From Pedobacter psychroterrae (GTDB lineage: Bacteria; Bacteroidota; Bacteroidia; Sphingobacteriales; Sphingobacteriaceae): a DNA stretch of 64,000 nucleotides. Positions 17,845 through 25,881 of this stretch are shown here, piece after piece; the first letter of the stretch is position 1; each line of letters begins with the position of its first letter. The stretch lies in NCBI RefSeq assembly GCF_004331695.1, contig NZ_SJSL01000010.1:1-64000 (forward strand), written 5' to 3'. The notes beneath the pieces were generated by a model. It worked only from the letters and a program-made list of their open reading frames with translations. It searched no databases and was not told the DNA's origin. A program made the translations under genes and the position numbers.

Positions 17845-18021
17845 GAATTATTATATTATTATACTAAATATTTTTCAAAAAAAATTGTGGTAATGACTAT
17901 CGCTTAAAATCCAACACAATGATGCTATTGTGCCACAACTAGTTAGGCTAACAACCTGGTATATAAAAGTCCCTCAGCCGGATGGCCAAGGGACTAAAAT
18001 TCAAAGATTAAAACCCGGTAA

Positions 18022-19872
18022 TTATGGTTTAAGTTCTACCAGTGATTTGTTATATAACTTATCAGTAACTCCTTTTAGTTTTTCAACAGGAACTTTGATT
18101 ACTTTTCTATCGTAGGTCATCAATCCGTTGGTCTCTACTTCCACATCCGTTGTTTGGGTATAAACAGCTGCAGACAGTCCCTGTGGAATTAATTTCTCCA
18201 ATGTAGCCATAAAAGAAGCATACCTATCGAACAGTGCATCTGCATTCTCAAAAGTTTTACCGTATCCCCAGTTGTTTTTGTCCAGCCAGGTATGGTTAGG
18301 CAGTGGCAGACCCAGACCTCCAAACTCGCCTAAAACAATCGCATGATTTGGACCAAAAAGATCTGGTCTTGGCATTCTCGGTTCAGGATAATGGTGTAAA
18401 TCTACAATGTCTCCGGTTACCACATGGTTACCGCCACTTGCACTGTTTACCAAACGTGAAGGATCTTTTGCTTTAGTCCACTCAGCAATCTCCTTGGTTT
18501 TAAACTGGCCCCAGGCTTCGTTAAATGGTGTCCATACAATGATGCTTGGGAAATTGTGCAGCTCATCCATAATCACGTTCCATTCCTTGCGGTACATGGC
18601 TTCAGACTCAGGGGTACGGTCCTTATCAGTTCCGCCCATGGTACCCAGATTTGGCTCCCAATGGTTTCCTAGGTCACCGCTTGGCATATCCTGCCATACC
18701 AATACACCCAGTTTGTCGCAGGCAGCATACCATATTGCAGGTTCTACTTTAATGTGCTTACGGATCATGTTAAAACCCATTTCCTTAGTTTTGATGATGT
18801 CAAATATCAAAGCTTCAGTAGTAGGAGCGGTGTATAAACCATCCGGCCACCATCCCTGGTCCAAAGGACCGTATTGAAATACAAACTCATTGTTGAGCAG
18901 CATTCTCTGGATCCCATTTTTATCTGGTCCCATAGAAGATTTACGCATCGCGAAATAGCTTTTTATCTCATCTACCACCTTGCCGTTACGAACTACCGCT
19001 ACACTCAGGTCATAAAGGAAGGGGCTATTTGGCGACCATAATTTTGGGTTGCTGATAGCCAGTTGCGCTGTTTCCCCTACAGTTGTTTCTGTTTCAGATA
19101 CTTTTGTCTTGCCGTCATAGGCCGTGATTTTTAGTTTATCACCTGCCAGAGCGCCTTTTACATCAGCGGATAGAGAAAGCGTTTTAGCATCAATATCAGG
19201 TGTTTGTCTGGTCGATGCGATATAGGTTTTAGGTACTCCTTCTATCCATACCGTTTGCCAGATTCCTGTTACCGGTGTATACCAGATGCCTTCCGGTTTT
19301 ATCACCTGCTTACCCCGGGGCTGCGGGCCCTGATCGGTTGGGTCCCATACACTTATGGTAAGTTCCTGTTTGCCGCCTTTTTTAACGAAGGCAGTGATGT
19401 CAAATGTGAAAGGATCAAATCCACCTTCATGCGTACCTACTTTTTTCCCGTTCAGCCAGATGTCCGACTTCCAGTCTACCGCTCCAAAATGCAACAAAAT
19501 GTTGTTTTTCAGGTTTGATGGGATGGTGAATGAGGTTTTATACCACAACAAACTGTCTTTTCCTACAGTTTTTCCAACTCCGGACAGGGAAGACTCAATT
19601 GCAAACGGAACCAATATCTTGCCATTATAAGCTTTAGGCTCGGCTGCATTCTTTGGGGTCAGTGCATAGTTCCAAAGACCGTTCAGGTTTTTCCAGTTGT
19701 TGCTGCGCACCAGTTGTGGCCGCGGATATTCTGGCAACGGACTGGCAGGGTTTAGTTTTTCTGCCCATGGGGTAGCAATCTTTCCTGGTACAGGTTTCCA
19801 ATCTTGTGCTTGCGCAGAACCGATCAGGACCTGTGACAAACATAACCCGATTAAATAAGACGTAAATTTCAT
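18022..19872 (-). CDS. Glycoside hydrolase family 2 (beta-galactosidase/glucuronidase-like), secreted
   Basis: A 616-residue exported enzyme. The signal peptide (MKFTSYLIGLCLSQVLIGSAQAQ) ends near residue 23. A sugar-binding jelly-roll (LLWYKTSFTIPS, DIWLNGKKVGTHEGGFDPFTFD), an immunoglobulin-like domain near 210-300, and a TIM barrel follow. The GH2 acid/base Glu is in WTPFNEAWG (about residue 451) and the nucleophile in VLGEFGG (about 516). GH2 enzymes remove beta-linked galactose, mannose or glucuronate; the exact substrate cannot be read off. It is divergent from the SusR-like regulator at 20040 with a 167-base gap, so that regulator probably controls it. It acts in the periplasm or at the surface. 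Confidence 0.92.
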   Translation of the reverse strand: MKFTSYLIGLCLSQVLIGSAQAQDWKPVPGKIATPWAEKLNPASPLPEYPRPQLVRSNNWKNLNGLWNYALTPKNAAEPKAYNGKILVPFAIESSLSGVGKTVGKDSLLWYKTSFTIPSNLKNNILLHFGAVDWKSDIWLNGKKVGTHEGGFDPFTFDITAFVKKGGKQELTISVWDPTDQGPQPRGKQVIKPEGIWYTPVTGIWQTVWIEGVPKTYIASTRQTPDIDAKTLSLSADVKGALAGDKLKITAYDGKTKVSETETTVGETAQLAISNPKLWSPNSPFLYDLSVAVVRNGKVVDEIKSYFAMRKSSMGPDKNGIQRMLLNNEFVFQYGPLDQGWWPDGLYTAPTTEALIFDIIKTKEMGFNMIRKHIKVEPAIWYAACDKLGVLVWQDMPSGDLGNHWEPNLGTMGGTDKDRTPESEAMYRKEWNVIMDELHNFPSIIVWTPFNEAWGQFKTKEIAEWTKAKDPSRLVNSASGGNHVVTGDIVDLHHYPEPRMPRPDLFGPNHAIVLGEFGGLGLPLPNHTWLDKNNWGYGKTFENADALFDRYASFMATLEKLIPQGLSAAVYTQTTDVEVETNGLMTYDRKVIKVPVEKLKGVTDKLYNKSLVELKP

Positions 19873-20039
19873 AAATGATTATTTGGTTTAAAAAGTGTGT
19901 GCTTCTTCGCATTTGCTGTTGCAAAAAAGAATATCCAAATAAAGGAGATTGTATTTTACAAATCAGCTCAATTATTTTACATTTCGTCTCAATATATGAT
20001 AAAATTGGGTATTTTGGCCCTTTATAAGCCATCTATAAT

Positions 20040-22886
20040 GTGAAAAGGTTCTATATAACCATACTTTTAACAACGGTCTTTTTTAATTTATTAAAGGGGC
20101 AATCTTACTATTTCAGACACTATCAGGCAGAGCAGGGGCTGTCATTTAATTCGGTTTTTGATATTCTCCAGGACTCAAAAGGCTTTATGTGGTTCGCATC
20201 AAAGGATGGGCTCAACAGGTTTGACGGCTATAATTTTAAGATTTTCAGAAATAACCCGGCAGATACCAGCAGCATTGGCAGCAATGTTACGCTCTCTGTC
20301 TTTGAAGATCCATCTAAAGTACTTTGGGTAGGTACCTCAAAGGGATTATACCTGTACAACGATACTACCGAGCTTTTCAGCCCTGTCAAGGCCACACTCA
20401 ATAAATATGTAACTGCATTAAAGAGTGATAAGCAGGGCAATATCTGTTTCATTGCCGATGGTAATGTATATAAATACAATAAAAGCAGCCAATCGACAAG
20501 TTTATACAGTCAAAACCAGAAAGACCCGGCTACCTCTATGGATTTTTCGCAGGACGGTAAACTATGGATAGCCACATTTAATGGACTTATAAAACGCTAC
20601 AATGCTAAAAACGATAGTTTTATGACTTTTGATGTCTTTAAAAACTCTGCACCTGTTATTTCCCGGTGGATTTATAAAATTTATGCTACCCACTCAAATT
20701 CCCTGTTAATAGGTACTTCTCACCAGGGCGTTAAGCTCTTTGACATTGCTACGGGCAGCTATAAAGATGTGCTGACCCACAACGCCGATAAGACCAGCAT
20801 CTTTGCCAAGAATTTTGTACACTATGAGGGAGAGGTATATTGGATCGCTACAGAATCCGGTGTGTTCGTTTACAATATCAGGACTGGTGCGTACACCAAT
20901 ATCCGTAAGAATCAGGGCGATCCTTATGCCCTGGCAGACAATGCTGTATACACCCTGGCCAGGGACAAAGAGGGCGGAACATGGGTGGGTACTTATTTTG
21001 GCGGGGTCAATTACTATCCAAAGCCTTTCACTTCGTTTGATAAGTTCTTCCCGCGCAATGCAGCGCGTTCCCTCAGCGGCAATGCCGTCCGGGAAATCTG
21101 CAAAGACCAATACGGAAATTTATGGGTAGGTACCGAAGATGCAGGAATAAATAAAATCACCGCGGGAACAGGCAAAATAACAAAATTCATTCCCGACGGA
21201 GTCAAAACCAGCATTGCCCATACCAATATCCATGGATTGCTGCCCATAGGCAATGAACTCTGGATCGGTACATACGAGCAGGGACTCGATGTAATGGATA
21301 TCCGTACCGGCAAGGTCATACGTCATTACGATGAAGGGGATGGAAGGAGCAAGCTTAAAAGTAATTTTGTGGATTGCCTTTATCAGACTAAAGACGGACA
21401 AATACTGGCCGGGACCTCTTCCGGACTATACCGATACAATAAGCTCACGGATGATTTCTCTTATTTCCAGGATTTCCCTAAGTATGAACATTACATGTCT
21501 ATACTGGAAGACGATAGAGGTATGATATGGGCCGGAACCATCAATAGCGGCCTGATCTCATTTGATCCAGCTACCAGGCAGATCAATATATATAAAAACG
21601 AGCCGGGTAAAGCCAATAGCCTGAGTGATAATTTTGTGAATGCATTGTTCACAGACCGTGACCGCAACTTATGGGTTACTACAGAAAATGGCCTTAACCG
21701 ATTCAATACCAAGGACAAATCTTTCATAAGGTATGGTACAGCAGATGGATTGCCCAGCAATGTAATCTACCGCATTGAAGAGGACAAGGCTGGAAATTTG
21801 TGGATCAGTACTTCCAAAGGCCTTACCGCTTTTCATCCCAAAAGTGGAAAAATGAAGACCTATACAAAGTCGCAGGGCTTACTCAGCGACCAGTTCAATT
21901 ATAATTCTTCCTACAAAGACCCCAATGGCATGACGTATTTTGGAAGTGTAAACGGAATGATAGGCTTTAATCCTGGTCACTTTATCAAAAATACCGTTGT
22001 ACCACAGGTGTTTATTACAGGTTTTCAGGTCTTTAATCAGGAATTGCTGATCGGGAAGAAAGGTTCACCATTAAGTAAGTCAATCACTTACACCGATCAC
22101 CTCAAGCTGGACCATGACCAGGGAACATTCAGCATAGACTTTGCCGCATTGGTGTATACAGATTATGAAACTGCTGAATACGCGTATAAACTGGAAGGAG
22201 TGGATAAGGAATACACTTATATTAAAGGAAACAGAAGGGTGTTTTATACTAAACTGGCCCCAGGCAAGTATACCTTTATGGTGAAGGGGGCAAATAGCAG
22301 CGGGGTATGGAACAATGCCCCCAGAAAACTGCTGATAGAAATTGCACCGCCATTTTGGTTAAGTTACTGGGCATATGCTTTTTATACGCTTGTCTTTATC
22401 GCGATTGCTTATTCAGTGTTCCGCTATTTTAATGACAGGGCAAAATTGAAGAATAAAAGGCGGTTGCAGGCAATGGAATCTCAAAAGGAAAAGGAGATCT
22501 ACGAAGCCAAAGTTGATTTTTTTACCAACCTCATCTCCATTGCCCAGTCAAAACCTGAAGAGGGCCTGCTGGATAAACTGAATGATTTCATCCAGCGCAA
22601 CCTGAGCAATACTACCATGGATGTAGATCAGCTGGCCGAAAGCCTGAACATGAGCAGGGCTACTTTTTACAGAAAGATAAAGTCTATTTCTACTCTTAGT
22701 CCCAATGAACTGATCAATATCACCAGGCTTAAAAAAGCTGCCGAACTACTACTCTCTACAGACCTGAAAATTCAGCAGATCGCAGCCCAAACAGGCTTTA
22801 CTTCCCAGGCGCAGTTTACCAGGTCTTTTACCCGGCATTTTGGCGTAACTCCCTCTGAATATGCGAGAAACAAAATTCAAGTATAA
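20040..22886 (+). CDS. SusR-like one-component sensor/regulator: periplasmic propellers, Y_Y_Y, AraC HTH
   Basis: A 948-residue membrane-spanning regulator. A signal sequence (residues 1-20) leads into two seven-bladed regulator propellers marked by repeats such as DSKGFMWFASKDGLNRFDG, GNLWVGTEDAG, RGMIWAGTINSG and GNLWISTSKGL (about 25-640). The Y_Y_Y domain follows (about 690-765, YAYKLEGVDKEY, LAPGKYTFMVKG), one transmembrane helix near 773-797, and a cytoplasmic AraC-type HTH near 855-945 (FYRKIKSISTLSPNELINITRLKKAAELL, IAAQTGFTSQAQFTRSFTRHFG). The histidine kinase and receiver domains of hybrid two-component systems are missing, with only about 50 residues between membrane and HTH. The start is GTG at 20040; the ATG two bases earlier is immediately stopped. 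It senses a glycan in the periplasm, presumably to control the divergent GH2 gene. Confidence 0.9.
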   Translation: MKRFYITILLTTVFFNLLKGQSYYFRHYQAEQGLSFNSVFDILQDSKGFMWFASKDGLNRFDGYNFKIFRNNPADTSSIGSNVTLSVFEDPSKVLWVGTSKGLYLYNDTTELFSPVKATLNKYVTALKSDKQGNICFIADGNVYKYNKSSQSTSLYSQNQKDPATSMDFSQDGKLWIATFNGLIKRYNAKNDSFMTFDVFKNSAPVISRWIYKIYATHSNSLLIGTSHQGVKLFDIATGSYKDVLTHNADKTSIFAKNFVHYEGEVYWIATESGVFVYNIRTGAYTNIRKNQGDPYALADNAVYTLARDKEGGTWVGTYFGGVNYYPKPFTSFDKFFPRNAARSLSGNAVREICKDQYGNLWVGTEDAGINKITAGTGKITKFIPDGVKTSIAHTNIHGLLPIGNELWIGTYEQGLDVMDIRTGKVIRHYDEGDGRSKLKSNFVDCLYQTKDGQILAGTSSGLYRYNKLTDDFSYFQDFPKYEHYMSILEDDRGMIWAGTINSGLISFDPATRQINIYKNEPGKANSLSDNFVNALFTDRDRNLWVTTENGLNRFNTKDKSFIRYGTADGLPSNVIYRIEEDKAGNLWISTSKGLTAFHPKSGKMKTYTKSQGLLSDQFNYNSSYKDPNGMTYFGSVNGMIGFNPGHFIKNTVVPQVFITGFQVFNQELLIGKKGSPLSKSITYTDHLKLDHDQGTFSIDFAALVYTDYETAEYAYKLEGVDKEYTYIKGNRRVFYTKLAPGKYTFMVKGANSSGVWNNAPRKLLIEIAPPFWLSYWAYAFYTLVFIAIAYSVFRYFNDRAKLKNKRRLQAMESQKEKEIYEAKVDFFTNLISIAQSKPEEGLLDKLNDFIQRNLSNTTMDVDQLAESLNMSRATFYRKIKSISTLSPNELINITRLKKAAELLLSTDLKIQQIAAQTGFTSQAQFTRSFTRHFGVTPSEYARNKIQV

Positions 22887-22910
22887 CACCTAATAAAATT
22901 CTTACAAAAA

Positions 22911-22939
22911 AAACATCCACCTTTAAGGGGTGGATGTTT
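22911..22939. terminator. Bidirectional terminator between the regulator and cold-shock genes
   Basis: An 11-bp perfect stem AAACATCCACC/GGTGGATGTTT with a 7-nt loop, an A-run on one side and a T-run on the other. It serves the convergent regulator and cold-shock genes. Confidence 0.85.
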
Positions 22940-22962
22940 TTAACAATTATAAAATGAGTTGA

Positions 22963-23154
22963 TTAGCTTATCTTAACATTGATTGCGTTTAAGCCTTTTT
23001 TACCTTGCTCAACGTCGTAGCTAACTGAATCATTCTCACGAATGCTGTCAATTAAGCCTGAAGTGTGTACAAAGATTTCGCTATCACCATTAGCTGGTAC
23101 GATAAATCCAAAACCTTTTGTCTCATTGAAAAATTTTACTGTTCCTTGTTGCAT
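22963..23154 (-). CDS. Cold-shock domain protein
   Basis: A 63-residue single cold-shock domain starting MQQGTVKFFNETKGFGFI, with RNP1 KGFGFI (residues 13-18) and RNP2 EIFVHTSGL (26-34). It binds single-stranded RNA and DNA and melts structured mRNA. The length is normal for CspA-type proteins. A candidate promoter box lies at 23177-23184, and the shared terminator is downstream. Confidence 0.95.
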   Translation of the reverse strand: MQQGTVKFFNETKGFGFIVPANGDSEIFVHTSGLIDSIRENDSVSYDVEQGKKGLNAINVKIS

Positions 23155-23176
23155 TATAATGTAATTTAATTATATA

Positions 23177-23184
23177 CAAACATA
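23177..23184 (-). promoter_or_regulatory. Candidate -7 box of the cold-shock gene
   Basis: TATGTTTG on the minus strand, 22 bases ahead of the start codon, fits TAnnTTTG; no clear -33 box is seen. Confidence 0.4.
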
Positions 23185-23261
23185 CAAATAATTAATTGCA
23201 TATCAGCTATTTATTTTTATTATCTGCATTATCGGTAGTCCAGACCTTTTAATTGCCTAAA

Positions 23262-23516
23262 TCAGTTTAAACTTAAATCATCATTTTCATCATGATTGAG
23301 TCCTATTGCTGCATTGTTAATGGTCAAATCTTTCTTATCTTCCTCAGGTTTGTCTGCCTTTTCCGCCTCTGCACCAATTTCCGGTGAGGATACTGCCTCA
23401 TCGGTATTTAAGTCATCCGTCTCTGCTGTCAGTGCAGGGTCTGTGATTATTTTTGGCCCATCCTTTGGCGGAATCCCGTTGTCTGCGCTATCTGATTGGG
23501 AATGTGATGCTTTCAT
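23262..23516 (-). CDS. Small acidic, probably disordered protein
   Basis: An 84-residue protein rich in Asp, Glu, Ser, Ala and Pro (AETDDLNTDEAVSSPEIGAEAEKADKP is spread over residues 30-57) with no aromatic residues and no recognisable domain. It is probably intrinsically disordered and cytoplasmic. Function unknown. It sits alone between the cold-shock and DUF6266 genes on the same strand. Composition bias makes a chance ORF less likely but not excluded. Confidence 0.5.
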   Translation of the reverse strand: MKASHSQSDSADNGIPPKDGPKIITDPALTAETDDLNTDEAVSSPEIGAEAEKADKPEEDKKDLTINNAAIGLNHDENDDLSLN

Positions 23517-23611
23517 AACTGTGTCAATTTATTGTGTATGTTCAACAAACTGCACATGAGAAAGTTTCCACGAATCATCTTTCTTATATATAGCAAACCA
23601 GGGGAAGCTCA

Positions 23612-24241
23612 TCATACCTGACAAGCCCAGATATTGACTGGTTGACTGCCTTGATCTGTCTTTGGCCACAAAAGCGATATAAATGTCCAGTACTTTGCCC
23701 TGTACGCTCCGTCCAAGCTTAAGGAAGCTTCGCCACGTTTTCTAAATTCACCAATTGGGGCGTAGCTGGCTTTCTTACCTTTCAGATCTATTGCCATCAG
23801 CATCACCTGGTCCAGTTCATCAGCATCCTGAGGTATCTCAGTGGCCCAGGTAAATTTGAGTGTACCCGGATTTTCGATTGTAAATGCAGGTTCGAGCGCA
23901 CCGGGGAGGTCTCCTCCCGCTACGACAAAATCATTCGGATCTATGTAAAATCCATTTTCATCTTCCCTTACGGCATGCTTTCTGTTGTACGATATTGCAC
24001 CTCTTATACCTCCGGTTTTCGTGTAATAGTCTTTAAAGCCAACCTGCACAAAATCCAGAATTATCGAAAGGGTATCCTGTACCAGTCCGAATTTAGAAGT
24101 GTTGAGCCGTTCGTTTGGAGTAAATTTGCTGCGTATACGCGGTAATCCACGCATACAGTCCTGACCGTACAGTTCATAGCCAACTACAGCGCCAGCCTTT
24201 CCTTTGAATCCCCCAAGGATTCCACTTTTAATAATAGCCAT
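23612..24241 (-). CDS. DUF6266 family protein
   Basis: A 209-residue protein with the family start MAIIKSGILGGFKGKAGAVVGYE followed by MRGLPRIRSKFTPNERLNTSKFG. A beta-rich C-terminal half contains FTIENPGTLKFTWATE and a fibronectin-like strand pattern. The family occurs often in Sphingobacteriaceae and other Bacteroidota, frequently in several copies per genome; no function is known to me. No signal peptide is apparent. Confidence 0.85.
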   Translation of the reverse strand: MAIIKSGILGGFKGKAGAVVGYELYGQDCMRGLPRIRSKFTPNERLNTSKFGLVQDTLSIILDFVQVGFKDYYTKTGGIRGAISYNRKHAVREDENGFYIDPNDFVVAGGDLPGALEPAFTIENPGTLKFTWATEIPQDADELDQVMLMAIDLKGKKASYAPIGEFRKRGEASLSLDGAYRAKYWTFISLLWPKTDQGSQPVNIWACQV

Positions 24242-24630
24242 ACTTAATTAAATTTAATGGTGCACATGCCCTCTATACAAAGATAAGTAGGGTGTATAGG
24301 AAAAAACAAACTTTCTGGAAAGTTAAAAGCAGGCAACCAGCAATTCACTCGTTCAGGAAGCGAGTATAAAGCGGGTTAAAAGCGCGTTGGGAGCGTGTTG
24401 AGATCGTGTTGTTTATTATGGCAATACGAACCCTTTATTAGGTAAGGGTTAACCTGACCGCTGCCCAGTCATTTTAGGCCTTTCAGATGTTGTATACAAG
24501 GTATGATAACGTTAGCGTAAATTAAAATTTAATTTGCCTAGGTTTCTTTAGGATATCTTCCTAAGTTAGTCGAAATAGTGTCTTCAATGCATCTGTGAGC
24601 ACTATTGTATAGGCTAAACTAAATATAAAA
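24242..24630. other. 389-base intergenic stretch with a short tandem repeat
   Basis: No coding signal is seen. It holds the 11-bp tandem repeat at 24359-24413. Both flanking genes are transcribed away from it, so it must contain their promoters, which I could not place with confidence. Confidence 0.6.
24359..24413. repeat. Five degenerate 11-bp tandem units
   Basis: Consecutive units AGCGAGTATAA, AGCGGGTTAAA, AGCGCGTTGGG, AGCGTGTTGAG and ATCGTGTTGTT. The AGCG..TT core is kept with drift. One unit is about one helical turn, so the repeats lie on one face of the DNA. Confidence 0.65.
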
Positions 24631-25812
24631 ATGGATTTAAGAGTGATACGGGCAGGATTTATAGGCAGCGGATTTGCTGCGAAATTTCATTACGATGCCT
24701 TGCAGCGGGTTTTCAGTGCAAGGGTAGCATTTTCAGGTGCATATTCGCCCTCCGCAGAGCGGCTAAGGGAGTTTACAGCAGAACGGTCATTAAAAGCATA
24801 TGACAACCTAGAAGCATTGATAGACGATTCAGATGTGCTGCACATCTGTACGCCACCAGTTACCCATGAAGCTATCGTGATCGCTGCATTAAAGAAAAAC
24901 AAGCACGTCATTGTAGAAAAACCCTTTACGGGATACTTCGGAGATGGATCTCCGGAATTCAACGGCGATAAATTTCCTAAACAGCAAGGCCTGGAACATG
25001 CCGTAAAAAGTATTCAGAACATGCTGGAAGCAGAAAGACAGAGCGAAGGCAGGATCATGTATGCCGAAAACTGGATCTATGCACCCGCTATTCAAAAAGA
25101 AAGGGAGATTCTCCAAAAGACTAGCGCACAGATCATCTGGATGCATGGCGAGCAGTCGCACTCAGGCTCTCATTCCATGTCTTACGGACAATGGAAACTA
25201 TCAGGCGGTGGCTCTATGATCGGCAAGGGCTGTCACCCTTTGGCGGCGGCGATCTATTTAAAGCATGTAGAAGGAAAGGCCAGAAACGGCAATGCGATCA
25301 GGCCTGCCAGCATCACGGCACGCACGCATGCCATTACCAGGATGCCTTCCTATCAGGATGAAGGATATTTGAGAACTACCTATAAAGATACCGAAGATTT
25401 TGCGATGCTGCATGTCATGTTTGAGGATGGCACCATCGCAGATATTTTTGCCAGTGAACTGGTGCTGGGAGGGGTGCACAACTGGCTGGAAGTCAATACC
25501 AGCAATCACCGCACCATATGCCAGATCAATCCAAATACTTCCATGCAGTCTTACACGCCTGCAGAAGCTCATTACAAAGACATTTACGTGGTAGAAAAGA
25601 CGGAAACCAAGCAAGGCTGGTCGTCCATTTCTCCTGATGAGGGTTGGTTTGCAGGTTATCAGCATGAGATGGATGCGTTTTATAAATTTGCTGCACAGGG
25701 CGGGGATATTGAGAGCGACAGTAAACTGGCTGCAGATGTGATCTCCGTGATCTATGCTGGTTATGTTTCTTCAGAAATGAATGGTAAAGAGGTTGCTATA
25801 ACGATTTTGTAA
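24631..25812 (+). CDS. Gfo/Idh/MocA-family oxidoreductase
   Basis: A 393-residue NAD(P)-dependent sugar oxidoreductase. The Rossmann fold starts AGFIGSGFAAKFHYDAL (residues 8-24), with VLHICTPPVTHEAIV and the family EKP motif in KHVIVEKPF near 90-98. The C-terminal substrate domain includes GGGSMIGKGCHPL and the His-containing segment at 190-205. Members oxidise or isomerise sugars and inositols. The following GH92 mannosidase gene is 69 bases away on the same strand, so the pair may work in glycan breakdown. No signal peptide is seen. Confidence 0.9.
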   Translation: MDLRVIRAGFIGSGFAAKFHYDALQRVFSARVAFSGAYSPSAERLREFTAERSLKAYDNLEALIDDSDVLHICTPPVTHEAIVIAALKKNKHVIVEKPFTGYFGDGSPEFNGDKFPKQQGLEHAVKSIQNMLEAERQSEGRIMYAENWIYAPAIQKEREILQKTSAQIIWMHGEQSHSGSHSMSYGQWKLSGGGSMIGKGCHPLAAAIYLKHVEGKARNGNAIRPASITARTHAITRMPSYQDEGYLRTTYKDTEDFAMLHVMFEDGTIADIFASELVLGGVHNWLEVNTSNHRTICQINPNTSMQSYTPAEAHYKDIYVVEKTETKQGWSSISPDEGWFAGYQHEMDAFYKFAAQGGDIESDSKLAADVISVIYAGYVSSEMNGKEVAITIL

Positions 25813-25881
25813 CAAAAATAATTTGTACTGCGGTTGTGTTAAATCTATATATTTACATGACCACACAATTTATTTGAACGA

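Noticed and set aside
24359..24413. CRISPR-like array
   Set aside because: Units are 11 bp with no spacers; there are no cas genes in the window.
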